A DNA stretch of 64,000 nucleotides from SW-9-67-25 sp964471665 (GCA_964471665.1 CAYYHG010000002.1:1-64000); one strand, 5' to 3'. Positions 7,546 through 16,909 are shown, numbered from the stretch's first letter. Numbers and translations: made by a program. The notes: generated from the sequence alone by a model not told the origin.

Positions 7546-8657
7546 TGTCGGACGCGGGTGACGAGGCGGCGTTTCTCAGCCGGCTCGCCGGGCTGGATCC
7601 GGCGGCGTTCCGTGCGTTCGTCCGGGAGGTCTACGCCCACCGGGAGGGACACGTCCTCGTCGACCGCGGCGGAACGCCGCTCGACGCGTCGGCGAACGCG
7701 GAGGGCACCCGTCGGGTCTACGTCCACCACTCCAGCGAGGGAACTCTGCCGGCCCTCGACGACCGTGTCGACGCCGTCGTCGTTCCCGGTGCGGGGACCG
7801 GCGTGGCTGCAGACACAGAGATCGCCGTCCTCGACGCCCGCGATCTGTTCCGAGTGACGCGGTACGCACTCGCCCCCGAGGACGGCGACGCAGTCTGCCG
7901 TCGACACCTCGATCTGGTGCCACGGGCACGGCGAGCTGGACGTCCCCTCGGGGAGCCCGGCGGCTGGACGGGCGGGGCTGTCGAGTCGAGCAGTAGCCGA
8001 CCCGGGGCGCCCGATAGCGGCGCGGACGCGGGGCGACACATCGGGTTGCGGACGCTGGCTTCCGTCGGAGTGGCGGCGCTGCTCGTCGGTGTCATCGTCG
8101 GTGTCGGCGTCGGCTCCATCGCCTTCCCGGACACGTCCGGGGATGTGGCGACGCCGGCCGGCACGAACGACGTCAACTCTCCGACACCGACGCCGCTCGC
8201 GACCGTGACGGTCTCCGAGGTCGACTCGCCATCGGTCCCGGCGGCCGCCGCGGCCGACATCCGGGAGCGGTACGCCCGGCTGGAACCCACCTGCGAGCGG
8301 CCGCCGGACCTGGTCGTACAGCTCCAGGTCAACGCGCTCAGACACGACAACGGCACGGACGCACCCATCGAGACCGTCTATCGGTTCGCGTCGCCGGCCA
8401 ACCGTCAGCGGACCAGGCCGCTGGGGAACTTCGTCGGCATCGTCCGCAGCGATCCATTCGAGGAGTTGCTCGAACACGAGCGGGCGGAGTACGGCCCGCT
8501 GGTCGTGAACGGGACGTCGGCCCGCCAGCAGGTAGCCGTCACCGACGGCGACGGCGACACCGAAACGTACCTCTTCAGGCTCTCGAGGCAGACCGGAGGT
8601 GCCTACGAGGGCTGTTGGATGACCGACAGCGTCGAGCCGCTCATTCCGGGAACGTGA
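7545..8657 (+). CDS. Conserved haloarchaeal single-pass membrane protein
   Basis: I do not recognise a named family with certainty. The 370-residue protein has an N-terminal globular domain (about 1-120: PAAFRAFVREVYAHREGHVLV, RRVYVHH, DDRVDAVVVPG, AVLDARDLFRVTRYAL). This resembles the degenerate restriction-endonuclease-like domain found in several halophile proteins. A disordered Gly/Ser-rich linker comes next. One membrane helix follows (about 168-195, LASVGVAALLVGVIVGVGVG), and a Thr/Pro-rich stretch leads to a C-terminal extracytoplasmic domain with two Cys. A GTG one codon upstream is possible. It is translationally coupled to the cupin gene. Function unknown. Confidence 0.7.
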   Translation: MSDAGDEAAFLSRLAGLDPAAFRAFVREVYAHREGHVLVDRGGTPLDASANAEGTRRVYVHHSSEGTLPALDDRVDAVVVPGAGTGVAADTEIAVLDARDLFRVTRYALAPEDGDAVCRRHLDLVPRARRAGRPLGEPGGWTGGAVESSSSRPGAPDSGADAGRHIGLRTLASVGVAALLVGVIVGVGVGSIAFPDTSGDVATPAGTNDVNSPTPTPLATVTVSEVDSPSVPAAAAADIRERYARLEPTCERPPDLVVQLQVNALRHDNGTDAPIETVYRFASPANRQRTRPLGNFVGIVRSDPFEELLEHERAEYGPLVVNGTSARQQVAVTDGDGDTETYLFRLSRQTGGAYEGCWMTDSVEPLIPGT

Positions 8658-8750
8658 GCTGCCGGGCCAGCGGAGCTACGGACTGGCCCGACCACTGAGA
8701 CTCCCTAAAGTCCCGTCTCGGTGCCTGAAGCGCCGAAATTCCGGTACCAC

Positions 8751-8760
8751 AATTATTAAA
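8751..8760 (+). promoter_or_regulatory. TATA element of the first HAAT ABC operon
   Basis: AATTATTAAA lies 24-33 bases before the ATG at 8784 and is the only A/T-rich block in the gap. It supports that start over the TTG at 8769. Confidence 0.55.
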
Positions 8761-8783
8761 GATGTGGGTTGAGAGTACTAATC

Positions 8784-10103
8784 ATGGCACGTAGTGCCGA
8801 CTCGATTAGCAGACGACAGATTCTGAAACAGACCGGTGCACTCGGTGCGGTCGGCCTGGCAGGCGGGTTCGCCGGGTGTGGTGGCGACGGCGGCGACGGC
8901 GGCGACGGCGGCGACGGCGGCGACGGTGGCGACGGCGGATCCACAGACGGCGGCGACGGCGGGGGGATCAGCGAGATCCACGTCGGCGTCGTCGAACCGT
9001 TCAGCGGCGTGTACGCGAACCTCGGTGCCGCTGAACTCGAGGCGGCCGAACTCGCGGCAGCGGATTTAGAGGAGGAACTGGACATCGACATCGAGATCAC
9101 CGACGCCGACACAGAAGTCGACCCGGACGTCGGCGTCCGGCGGATGGAGAGTCTCGTCACGGAGGATGGCATCGACGTCGCCCTGGGCGGCGTCTCCTCT
9201 TCTGTGGCGATCGCGATGGGCCAGTGGGCGACCCGGAACGACGTCGCCTACGTCGCCTCCGGGAGCCACTCCGACGCGACGACCGGCTCGGAGTGTGCCC
9301 AGTACATGTGGCGGACGGCGAGTTCGAACACGATGCTCGCACGGACCGCCGGCGCCGCGATGGCGGAGGCCGCCGACTCCTACGCGCTGATGTACGCCGA
9401 CTACACGTGGGGCCAGACGGCCCGGGACGCGGTCCGTGCTGCGCTGGAGAACGAAGGCGCAGAGGTCGTCGACGAGGTGGCGGTCCCCCTCGGAGCGGAC
9501 GACTACACCGACGCGCTCAGCCGCATCCAGGAATCCGGTGCGGAGGCGCTGGGGAACATCACGGCCGGTGCCGACACCACCCGGAGCACCCAGCAGTACC
9601 TCAACAGCGGGATCGCAGACGAGATGGAGATGTCGGGCGTGCTCCTCGAGGACGAGGCGCTGTGGTCGCTCGGCCCGGAGGGCGTCGCACAGCTGGGCGT
9701 CTGGGGGACCGTCTGGGGCCCTGCGATCCAGGAGGGCGGCATGCCCGACCTGATGGAGCGGATCGCGGACGAGTACAACAAGACCGCCTACTCCCGACAC
9801 TACCTCGGGTACGCGTCGATGGACCAGCTGGTCCGGGCCGCCCACCGCGCCGGCTCGGTGTCCGCCGAGGACATCCGTCCGGAACTGGAAGGCCACAACT
9901 ACGAGGACGTCGGTCTCCTGGGGGGGACCCAGGAGTGGCGGGGCTGTGACCACCAGAACCTGAAGCCGACCTACGCAGTCCGTCCCAAGGCCGCCGAGGA
10001 CATGGTCGACGAGGACGGCGAGCGTGTCTGGTTCGAACAGGTCGCGAAGACCCAGCCCGACGAAGTCGTCCGTTCCTGTGAAGCGACCGGCTGCGAACTG
10101 TAG
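8784..10103 (+). CDS. HAAT-type ABC transporter substrate-binding lipoprotein (system 1)
   Basis: This 439-residue periplasmic-binding-protein family 6 (Leu/Ile/Val-type) receptor is exported by Tat and lipid-anchored. The signal has SRRQILK with Arg10-Arg11, a short hydrophobic stretch, and the lipobox FAGC with Cys32. A Gly/Asp spacer follows (GGDGG units encoded by tandem GGCGAC repeats, about 33-60). The mature domain begins at HVGVVEPFSGVYANLG and contains the SSSVAIAMG and YADYTWGQ segments. It heads a five-gene importer operon. HAAT receptors bind amino acids, but many relatives bind aromatic or short-chain acids. Given the phenylacetate genes in the window, an organic acid is plausible. 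Inferred, not shown. Confidence 0.92.
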   Translation: MARSADSISRRQILKQTGALGAVGLAGGFAGCGGDGGDGGDGGDGGDGGDGGSTDGGDGGGISEIHVGVVEPFSGVYANLGAAELEAAELAAADLEEELDIDIEITDADTEVDPDVGVRRMESLVTEDGIDVALGGVSSSVAIAMGQWATRNDVAYVASGSHSDATTGSECAQYMWRTASSNTMLARTAGAAMAEAADSYALMYADYTWGQTARDAVRAALENEGAEVVDEVAVPLGADDYTDALSRIQESGAEALGNITAGADTTRSTQQYLNSGIADEMEMSGVLLEDEALWSLGPEGVAQLGVWGTVWGPAIQEGGMPDLMERIADEYNKTAYSRHYLGYASMDQLVRAAHRAGSVSAEDIRPELEGHNYEDVGLLGGTQEWRGCDHQNLKPTYAVRPKAAEDMVDEDGERVWFEQVAKTQPDEVVRSCEATGCEL

Positions 10104-10150
10104 GATCGTAACAGCTAACTCCCTCGGTTTTCGATTTGTGGTACGCTACC

Positions 10151-11194
10151 ATGGCCACTGAAACGGACACAGGCGTCTGGTGGAGAGAACGGTTCGTCGT
10201 TCCCATCGCCAACATGCGGCCGATCTGGAAGGTGTTTTACGTGCTGTTGACCCTGTGGGTCCTCCTGACGATCGCGGTGCAGCCGAGCCTGTTCGCGACA
10301 CAGCTCGTCAACGGGCTCGTCTACGGGATGATCCTCGTGATGATCGCCCTCGGGCTGGCGCTCATCCTCGGGTTGATGGGCGTGATCAACTTCGCCCACG
10401 GGTGGTTTTTCATGCTCGGTGGGTACCTGGCCTTCGCGGTCATCGCCCAGGCGGGCCTTCCAGTGTGGGTCGCCCTGATCGCCGCACCCGTCGCCGTCGG
10501 CCTCGTCGGCGTGGTGATGGAACGGTTCCTGTTACGACGACTGTACGGCACCGACCCGATCAACGGCCTGCTACTGACGTTCGGCGTCGCGCTGATGTTG
10601 GAGGAGGCGATCCGGTTCTACTGGGGGAGCGCCCCGCTGTCGTACACCCTCGGGATCATGTCCGAGCCGGTGAATCTCGGCGTGACGCGGGTCGCAGGCA
10701 TCCGCATTTTCACGACGGTGGTTGGCATCGTCTCAGTGATCGGTGTGTACCTGCTCATCGTCCGCACCGACTTCGGGCTCTCGATCCGTGCTGGCGTCCA
10801 GGACGCAGAGATGACCGAACTCGTCGGCGAGAACCTGCCGGTGAAGTTCACGATCCTGTTCTTCCTCGGATCGCTTCTGGCCGGCCTGGCTGGTGTTCTC
10901 AGGGGCGGCGAGACCGGCATCGATCCCGGGATGGGTGCACTCTTTATCATCCTCGTGTTCGTCGTCATCGTCGTCGGCGGGATGGGGAGTTTCTTCGGCA
11001 GCGTCGTCGGCGGACTGCTCATCGGCGTGACGGCCTTCCTCGTGCCGACGATGTTGCGGGCACTCGCGACGGCGACCGGTCTCGATTTCATCGCCCTCGA
11101 CGGCGTCCGACGCGTGGTCCCCTTCGTCGTGATGATCATCGTCCTGCTCGACAGGCCGCGTGGCCTGTTCGGCGAGGAGGGGTTCCTCGAATGA
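10151..11194 (+). CDS. Branched-chain amino acid-type ABC permease, LivH family
   Basis: This 347-residue integral membrane protein has about eight hydrophobic helices and the LivH signatures NGLVYGMILVMIALGLALILGLMGVINFAHG and the C-terminal GGMGSFFGSVVGGLLIG. It forms one half of the translocation channel with the LivM product downstream. I start at the ATG at 10151, five codons inside the longest frame. An unusual amphipathic N-terminal extension (about 35 residues) precedes the first membrane helix. It lies 47 bases after the binding-protein gene and 67 bases before livM, in a clear transport operon. Confidence 0.93.
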   Translation: MATETDTGVWWRERFVVPIANMRPIWKVFYVLLTLWVLLTIAVQPSLFATQLVNGLVYGMILVMIALGLALILGLMGVINFAHGWFFMLGGYLAFAVIAQAGLPVWVALIAAPVAVGLVGVVMERFLLRRLYGTDPINGLLLTFGVALMLEEAIRFYWGSAPLSYTLGIMSEPVNLGVTRVAGIRIFTTVVGIVSVIGVYLLIVRTDFGLSIRAGVQDAEMTELVGENLPVKFTILFFLGSLLAGLAGVLRGGETGIDPGMGALFIILVFVVIVVGGMGSFFGSVVGGLLIGVTAFLVPTMLRALATATGLDFIALDGVRRVVPFVVMIIVLLDRPRGLFGEEGFLE

Positions 11195-11261
11195 TGTCCG
11201 CCTGCGCCGGCAACGGTGGACGGACAGTTCTCAGCCAGCGCCTGCACAGAGGTGAGTACAC

Positions 11262-12341
11262 ATGAGCAAGGAAACGCCGAGTCGAGGCGAACAGATACGC
11301 GAACTGCTCAACGGGTCCGCCAGGCTCTCGAACAGGCGGGCGGACCTCCTGGCGATCGGCTTGCTTGCGGTGCTTGCGATCGTCCTCCCATACGTCGCAG
11401 AGGTGTTGATGGGCTTTAGCGGCGTCGCCTCCAACATCCTCGTCTGGATGCTGTTTGCGGTCGCGTTCAATCTCCTCCTCGGCTACGCCGGCCTGCTCTC
11501 CTTTGGTCACGCGATGTTCCTCGGTGGCGGGATGTACTTCGTAGCGATCATCATGACTCAGGTCGGCCAGGGGCTGTTCTTCATCGCGGCCCCCCTCGCG
11601 CCGGTCGCGCTTGGGGTACTCGCCTACTTCATCGGGCGGCTCATCGCGAACAAGGGGGAGATCTACTTCGCCCTGCTGACCATCGCGTTCGGTGAGATCC
11701 TCTGGTACATCGTGAACGCTGATCCCGGCGGCATCACCGGCGGGGACGACGGCATCGCCCGCGGACTGTTGCCGCCGTTCGTCGAGGCCAGCCGTGGGGA
11801 GTTGAACATCGTCCTCGGCGGCCTCGAGGTCGCCATGTACTGGGCGATCGCGACCGTCTTCGTCGCGTCCGTCTACCTGCTGTACCGCATCGTCCGGTCG
11901 CCCTTCGGCCGGACGCTGTTGACGATCCGGGAAAACGAGGAACTCGCCCGCAGTATCGGTGTCGACACGTATCGCTACAAGGTGCACACGTTCGTGCTCA
12001 GCGCGGCGTTCAGCGCCATCGCCGGCGTGTTGCTTGTCATCGTCAACACGAACGTGGCGACGCGGTTTCTCTTCTGGGAGACGAGCGGCCAGGTCGTCAT
12101 GATGACGATCATCGGTGGTATCAGCAGCTTCGCCGGCCCGATGTTCGGCGCGTTCCTGTGGTTCTTCGGCGAGGAGTTCCTCAGCGGCCTCCGCGCGATC
12201 GGTGACCTGCGTCACTTCTGGCAGTTCGGCTTCGGGCTGTTGTTCGTGGTCATCATCCTCGTCAGCCCGAAAGGCGGTGCCTGGGGGATGATCAAAGACG
12301 CCGGGCGCTGGATCGGCAACAAGGTTCTCGGAGGGAACTGA
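11262..12341 (+). CDS. Branched-chain amino acid-type ABC permease, LivM family
   Basis: This 359-residue membrane protein has the LivM signatures NLLLGYAGLLSFGHAMFLGGG near residue 70 and VMMTIIGGISSFAGPMFGA near the C-terminus. An EAA-like cytoplasmic loop (FGRTLLTIRENEELARSIG) would contact the ATPases. It pairs with the LivH product upstream. The stop is separated from the ATPase gene by one base, so translation is probably coupled. The N-terminal 30 residues are hydrophilic and cytoplasmic. Confidence 0.93.
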   Translation: MSKETPSRGEQIRELLNGSARLSNRRADLLAIGLLAVLAIVLPYVAEVLMGFSGVASNILVWMLFAVAFNLLLGYAGLLSFGHAMFLGGGMYFVAIIMTQVGQGLFFIAAPLAPVALGVLAYFIGRLIANKGEIYFALLTIAFGEILWYIVNADPGGITGGDDGIARGLLPPFVEASRGELNIVLGGLEVAMYWAIATVFVASVYLLYRIVRSPFGRTLLTIRENEELARSIGVDTYRYKVHTFVLSAAFSAIAGVLLVIVNTNVATRFLFWETSGQVVMMTIIGGISSFAGPMFGAFLWFFGEEFLSGLRAIGDLRHFWQFGFGLLFVVIILVSPKGGAWGMIKDAGRWIGNKVLGGN

Positions 12342-12342
12342 C

Positions 12343-13155
12343 ATGGCAGAAACGACTGACGTCGATCGATCGCGGGAGGCACAGGCCGGAACTATCCTCG
12401 CAGTCGACGGACTGACAAAGAAGTTCGGGAGCGTCGTCGCGAACGACAACATCACGATGAGCGTCAGAGAGGGTGAACTCCGGTCGATCATCGGCCCGAA
12501 CGGCGCCGGCAAGACGACGTTTTTCAACCTCATCGCCGGTGTGCTGTCGCCGACAGACGGGACGATCCACTTCAAGGACGAGGACATCACCGACCTGCCG
12601 ATGGAACAGCGTTCACAGCGTGGCCTCGGACGCTCCTACCAGAGCAACGAACTGTTTTTCGACCAGTCTGTCTTCGAGAACGTCAGGGTCGCGGCACAGA
12701 CGGCAGAACTCGGCTCTTTTAGCTTCGATACGTTCTCGCGGGCCAACACGATGAAACAGACGGAAGCCGAGGACCTGCTCGAACGGCTGAACATCATCGA
12801 CGAACGCAACACCGAAGCCAAGAACCTCTCCCACGGCGACCAGCGCCGCCTCGGGATCGCTATCGCGCTCGCGACGGATCCGGATCTCCTCCTGCTCGAC
12901 GAGCCGACGAGCGGGATGGGTCCGGAGGCGACTCGCCGGACAGCCGATCTCATCGAGAGCCTCAGGGAGGAACTGGACATCTCGGTCGTGCTGATCGAAC
13001 ACGACATGAGCGTCGTGATGGGCATCAGCGACCGGATCAGCGTGCTGTACAACGGTGCCCACATCGCGACGGGGCCGCCCGAGGAGATCCGTGAGGACCA
13101 GGATGTCCAGGACGCGTACCTCGGCGGGATGAAGGAAGCGGAGGAGGAGGTGTAA
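12343..13155 (+). CDS. ABC transporter ATP-binding protein, LivG family
   Basis: This 270-residue ATPase has Walker A GPNGAGKT, a Q-loop region around RGLGRSYQSNELF, the LivG-style signature NLSHGDQRRLGIAIALATDP in place of canonical LSGGQ, Walker B LLLLDEP, and an EHDMSVVM H-loop. It ends with the AYLGGMKE tail that is diagnostic of LivG. With LivF it forms the ATPase heterodimer powering the importer. It lies one base after livM and two bases before livF. Confidence 0.94.
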   Translation: MAETTDVDRSREAQAGTILAVDGLTKKFGSVVANDNITMSVREGELRSIIGPNGAGKTTFFNLIAGVLSPTDGTIHFKDEDITDLPMEQRSQRGLGRSYQSNELFFDQSVFENVRVAAQTAELGSFSFDTFSRANTMKQTEAEDLLERLNIIDERNTEAKNLSHGDQRRLGIAIALATDPDLLLLDEPTSGMGPEATRRTADLIESLREELDISVVLIEHDMSVVMGISDRISVLYNGAHIATGPPEEIREDQDVQDAYLGGMKEAEEEV

Positions 13156-13157
13156 CG

Positions 13158-13862
13158 ATGGCGCTGCTCGAACTCGACGAACTCAACGCGGGCTACGAGA
13201 CCGGGCAGGTGCTGTTCGACGTCTCGATTGACATCGAAGAAGGGGAGGTCGTCTCCCTGCTCGGGCGCAACGGTGCCGGCAAGTCCACGACGATGCGATG
13301 TGTCGCGGGCGCGAAGCCGCCGTACATCCAGAGCGGCACCGTCCGCGTCGCCGGCGAGGACATCACACACCTCGCGACGCACAAGCGCACGAACAAGGGG
13401 ATCGGCTACGTCCCCGAGGAACGGCGCGTCTGGCCGGGATTGACGATCTCGGAGAACATCAGGATGGCCATCAAAAATTCGAACGATCCCATGGCGCTCG
13501 AGGACGTCATGGACTACTTCCCCCGCCTCCAGGAACTGGAGGACAAGCCGGCCCGGAACCTCAGTGGCGGCGAACAGCAGATGCTCGGGATCGGGCGCGC
13601 GCTCGCGAGCAAGCCCGACATCATGCTGATGGACGAACCCAGCGAGGGCCTGGCGCCATTCATCGTCCGCGACGTCGAGGAGATCATCAACACGCTGAAC
13701 GACGAGGGACTGACCATCTTCCTCGTCGAGCAAAACGTCGTCATGGCGATGGAAGTGAGCCACCGCCACTACTTCATCGACCAGGGTGACATCGTCGACT
13801 CGATGTCCTCCGACGAACTCCGCGAGAGCCCGGAACTGCGCCAGGAGTACCTGAGCGTGTAA
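13158..13862 (+). CDS. ABC transporter ATP-binding protein, LivF family
   Basis: This 234-residue ATPase has Walker A GRNGAGKST, GYVPEERRVWPGLTISENI (LivF-specific), signature NLSGGEQQMLGIGRAL, Walker B IMLMDEPSEGLAP and H-loop EQNVVMAM. It ends at EYLSV as LivF proteins do. A strong Shine-Dalgarno stretch (GGAGGAGGTG) overlapping the end of livG lies just upstream of its ATG. It is the last gene of the operon and converges on the cobalamin adenosyltransferase gene 24 bases later. Confidence 0.94.
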   Translation: MALLELDELNAGYETGQVLFDVSIDIEEGEVVSLLGRNGAGKSTTMRCVAGAKPPYIQSGTVRVAGEDITHLATHKRTNKGIGYVPEERRVWPGLTISENIRMAIKNSNDPMALEDVMDYFPRLQELEDKPARNLSGGEQQMLGIGRALASKPDIMLMDEPSEGLAPFIVRDVEEIINTLNDEGLTIFLVEQNVVMAMEVSHRHYFIDQGDIVDSMSSDELRESPELRQEYLSV

Positions 13863-13886
13863 AGTACCCCCCTTTCGCGACGCCGG

Positions 13887-14438
13887 TCAGTACTCGATCC
13901 CAGCCCGGGGGCCGACGCCCCGGCGGAACGGGTGTTTGATATCGCCCATGTACGTGACGTACTCGGCGGCGTCGACGAGCGCGGCCGGCGCGTCGCGGCC
14001 AGTGAACACGAGTTCGACTGTCTCCTCGGCCGCGTGGATGATATCGACAAGTCGGTCGGCGTCGGCTATCTCGAGGTCGTACAGCGTCAGTATCTCGTCT
14101 AAGACGAGGAGATCGACCGCTCCCTCGGCGCCGGCAGCTGCCGCCTGCTCCAGTGCGTCCTCGAGTCGCTCCCGTTCGTCAGTCGTGAGATCCTCGATCG
14201 TCGGTGCGTGCCCGGCGGGGAACTGTTCGACGTCGATGCCGGCAGTCTCCCGGAACCGCTTGACCTCGCCGTACTGGTCGTACATTTCCTCGGCGCCTTT
14301 CATGAACTGCAGGACCGACACCGACAGCCCGTGGCCCGCCGCGCGGACCGCCAGTCCCATCGCTGCTGTCGACTTTCCTTTGCCGGGGCCGTAGTAGAGG
14401 TGGACCAGTCCGTCCCGCCGATCGGTCGTCTCGGGCAT
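13887..14438 (-). CDS. cobO: Cob(I)yrinic acid a,c-diamide adenosyltransferase (CobO/BtuR type)
   Basis: This enzyme transfers adenosyl from ATP to cob(I)alamin or its precursors, giving adenosylcobalamin. The 183-residue protein has the unusual P-loop GPGKGKST at 17-24, VLQFMKGAEE, a catalytic/Walker-B-like LLVLDEILTLYD, and the closing EYVTYMGDIKHPFRRGVGPRAGIEY that is diagnostic of the family. The ATG at 14438 matches the usual length; a longer frame upstream has no support. It is isolated from other cobalamin genes here. A methylmalonyl-CoA-epimerase-like gene 11 kb away suggests one consumer of the cofactor, methylmalonyl-CoA mutase, but no mutase gene is in the window. Confidence 0.92.
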   Translation of the reverse strand: MPETTDRRDGLVHLYYGPGKGKSTAAMGLAVRAAGHGLSVSVLQFMKGAEEMYDQYGEVKRFRETAGIDVEQFPAGHAPTIEDLTTDERERLEDALEQAAAAGAEGAVDLLVLDEILTLYDLEIADADRLVDIIHAAEETVELVFTGRDAPAALVDAAEYVTYMGDIKHPFRRGVGPRAGIEY

Positions 14439-14524
14439 ACGGACGGTACCGGACGCCGATACAAAGCGACGTCGAATCACTGTCCGCCAGGCGAGCGATT
14501 CGGGAGCACCCTGGACCGTCCCAC

Positions 14525-15019
14525 TCACCCGGACGAACCGGACCGCCTGTAGACGTTCTCGGTGTAGGTCTCCCCGCCGATCGTGGTCTCTCCCTCGTCG
14601 ATCTTCTCGAAGCCGGCGTTCCGGTAGAAGTCGTTGCCGGCCTCGTTGTCGGCCAGCACCATCGCCTGGATGCGGTCCGAGCCCCGCTGCAGGAGCGAAT
14701 CGCGCAGGGCCGCGAGCAACTGGCCGCCGATTCCCCCACCCCGGTGGTCGGGGTCGACGTAGACCCGGAGGATGTGTCCCGTCCGCCGCGCCCAGACGCC
14801 GTGAGCGAAGCCGACCACCCGGCCGTCCGCTTTCGCGACGAGCACCAGAGCGTCCTCGTTTGCGATTTCGTCGCGGATGCGCTCCTCGTCGTACCAGTCG
14901 TTGACCACGTCCGCGACGTTCTCCCGGTGGAGAATGTCCGGGTAGTCGCTCTCCCAGGAGTGCTCTGCGACCCGTCTGATCGCGGACACGTCGTCGTCGG
15001 TGGCGCGTCTGACGCTCAT
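14525..15019 (-). CDS. GNAT family N-acetyltransferase
   Basis: This 164-residue GNAT fold protein carries the acetyl-CoA pyrophosphate loop VYVDPDHRGGGIGGQLL (motif A, Q/RxxGxG/A form) and the C-terminal motif B segment ADNEAGNDFYRNAGFEKI. The acceptor is unknown; the form resembles RimI-like and small-molecule acetyltransferases. The start at 15019 is supported by a TATA box (minus strand GTATAAAT at 15051-15058), 32-39 bases upstream. It is followed by the cobalamin adenosyltransferase gene on the same strand with an 86-base gap. Confidence 0.88.
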   Translation of the reverse strand: MSVRRATDDDVSAIRRVAEHSWESDYPDILHRENVADVVNDWYDEERIRDEIANEDALVLVAKADGRVVGFAHGVWARRTGHILRVYVDPDHRGGGIGGQLLAALRDSLLQRGSDRIQAMVLADNEAGNDFYRNAGFEKIDEGETTIGGETYTENVYRRSGSSG

Positions 15020-15145
15020 GTGTGTACTGGAAACGTATACCACGCCGCGTATTTATACTTGTGCCGCCAGCGCGACCGACGCCGGCAGCGCTCATCCGGA
15101 CGGGACAACCGGAACGGCTATTTCACCGGCCGACGACCGTCGACC

Positions 15146-16039
15146 ATGGTCACGTTCCAGGTCGCCGACGGCGTCTACGGTATCGACGTCGGACTGTTCG
15201 ACACGGAGGTCCTGTCGGTCTACCTCTTCGACGACGACGAACCGACACTCGTCGACGCGGGGACAGCCGCCGGCACGGACCGGATCCTCGCGGGAATGGC
15301 CGAGTGTGGCGTCGATCCCGGCGACCTCTCGAACGTCGTCCTGTCGCACGTCCACGCCGACCACACCGGCGCCGCGAGCGCACTCGTCGAGGCGGCGCCC
15401 GACGTGGACGTCTACATCCACGAGATGACAGCCCCTCACGTGATCGATCCGACGGAGTTGATCGAGAGCAGCAGGCGCGCGATGGGCGAGCACTACGACC
15501 TGATGGGCGAGCAGGGACCGGTCCCAGAGGAGAACGTCGTCCCGGTGACTGACGACGGTCTCGACATCGAGACCGGCGCGCACACGCTGCGGCTGATCCA
15601 CGCGCCGGGACACTCGCCCGACCACTTCGCAGTCTGGAACCCCGAACGCCGGGTGCTGTTCGCCGCCGAGTGTCTCGGCCTGTACTTCCCGCGGGCCGAC
15701 CAGTGGTCGCCGCCGTCGACGCTCCCGAACTTCGACGCCGGCGTCGTCGGGACCTCCATCGCCGACCTCCGGGCTCTCGACCCCGAGGAAATCCTCTTTC
15801 CCCACTTCGGCGTCTGGCCCGACAAACCCGAGGCGGCCTTCGAGACTGCCGTCTCCGAACTGTCCCGGTTCGGCGACTGGATCCTGGACCGCCACGACGC
15901 GACCGGATCGACCGAAGCCACCGTCGAGGCGGTTGCCCGAACTCTGCTCGACCTCTCGCCTCCCTACGATCCTCTCGCCGGATCGTTCTACGCGGAGATC
16001 GTCACGAAAGGATATCTCAAACAGTACGAACTGCTGTGA
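15146..16039 (+). CDS. MBL-fold metallo-hydrolase
   Basis: This 297-residue metallo-beta-lactamase fold protein has the metal motif HVHADH (His68, His70, Asp72, His73), a later HAPGHSPDHF segment, an AECLG Asp-equivalent position and a HFG motif near 220. It is a hydrolase of the glyoxalase II/lactonase-like type with unknown substrate. The C-terminal third is helical and resembles the MBL proteins with an added substrate-recognition domain. The ATG at 15146 begins exactly at the conserved fold. It is divergent from the acetyltransferase gene. Confidence 0.88.
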   Translation: MVTFQVADGVYGIDVGLFDTEVLSVYLFDDDEPTLVDAGTAAGTDRILAGMAECGVDPGDLSNVVLSHVHADHTGAASALVEAAPDVDVYIHEMTAPHVIDPTELIESSRRAMGEHYDLMGEQGPVPEENVVPVTDDGLDIETGAHTLRLIHAPGHSPDHFAVWNPERRVLFAAECLGLYFPRADQWSPPSTLPNFDAGVVGTSIADLRALDPEEILFPHFGVWPDKPEAAFETAVSELSRFGDWILDRHDATGSTEATVEAVARTLLDLSPPYDPLAGSFYAEIVTKGYLKQYELL

Positions 16040-16245
16040 GTCATACATCTGTAATACATCTTTGGTACGCACTCTGCGATCTCTCCGGTCATGTTTGGAT
16101 TGCAAGTGCGGTAAAATATACTTTTGTTACACATAATACTTAGAGAGTACATTGGCACTTTTCGACGGGAACAGCCATCGCGGGTGTCTGCCGGTCGAGT
16201 CGGATCGGGCACGCGGAGCACCTCTCGGCGGGGCCGTGCCGGCCC

Positions 16246-16269
16246 GGTCACCCAAAGTAGTAAGTGACC
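16246..16269. promoter_or_regulatory. Inverted repeat before rdfA
   Basis: GGTCAC and GTGACC are separated by 12 bases, 26-49 bases before the rdfA ATG, overlapping the likely core promoter (AGTAGTAAGTG). The arrangement looks like an operator. Upstream, the rest of the 255-base gap (16040-16294) is A/T-rich at 16100-16150 and shows no gene. Confidence 0.4.
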
Positions 16270-16294
16270 ACTTCCTCTACCAGAGTGTACGGAT

Positions 16295-16909
16295 ATGGCG
16301 GAAAACGAGAGGGCACCCAACAGACGGTACAAAATCGGGAGAGTGCTGGCGGAGTACGACCTGCTGGATCTGCACGCGTCGTTGCCGGAGCGCTGGCTCG
16401 GGGAGAACGGAGAGGCGATGAGCCTGCGGGGACTCGCCGACCACATCAACGTCGCCGTCCTCCAGCAGGCCATGGAGGGGGCCGGCGTCGATCCGCTGGA
16501 GGGCGAGGCCGAGAACGCCTACAGACTGCTCACCGACGACGAGGTCAGCGTCGGCGTCAGGACCCAGCAGCGCAACCGCCTCGAACGCGAGGGTGTCGAC
16601 GTCGACGCCCTCGAGGACGATTTCGTGACTCACCAGGCCGTCCACACGTACCTGCGGGAGGTGCTGGACGTCTCGAAAGAGCGCGGCGACGACGCGGACC
16701 CGGTCGAGAAACACGAACAGCGCGTCCAGCGGCTCCGCTCGCGGACCGAGGCCGTCACGGAAAACTCCCTCTCGGAACTGAGAAGCGCCGGCGACCTCAC
16801 CCTGGGCGAACACAACGTCGTCGTCGACCTCCAGGTCTTCTGCCGGGACTGTGGCTCCCAGTTCGACGTCGCCGACCTGTTTCGCCGGGGTGGGTGTGAC
16901 TGCCAGTAG
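16295..16909 (+). CDS. rdfA: Rod-determining factor RdfA family protein
   Basis: This 204-residue protein matches the haloarchaeal RdfA family. It has an N-terminal KIGRVLAEYDLLDL, then ERWLGENGEAMSLRGLADHINVAVL, YRLLTDDEVSVGVRTQQRNRLEREGVDVDALE, DFVTHQAVHTYL, RLRSRTEAVT, and a C-terminal Cys pair plus CDC (Cys183, 186, 201, 203) that looks like a small zinc site. In Haloferax volcanii, RdfA is needed for the rod form and is encoded beside an SMC-like gene (Sph). Here too an Sph-type gene follows 92 bases downstream on the same strand. The third Haloferax neighbour, the disk-determining factor, is not seen. Its biochemical activity is unknown. Confidence 0.88.
   Translation: MAENERAPNRRYKIGRVLAEYDLLDLHASLPERWLGENGEAMSLRGLADHINVAVLQQAMEGAGVDPLEGEAENAYRLLTDDEVSVGVRTQQRNRLEREGVDVDALEDDFVTHQAVHTYLREVLDVSKERGDDADPVEKHEQRVQRLRSRTEAVTENSLSELRSAGDLTLGEHNVVVDLQVFCRDCGSQFDVADLFRRGGCDCQ

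Noticed and set aside
8880..8955. Possible tandem-repeat or CRISPR-like array of GGCGAC units
   Set aside because: It is in frame and encodes the Gly/Asp spacer of a lipoprotein; there are no unique spacers.
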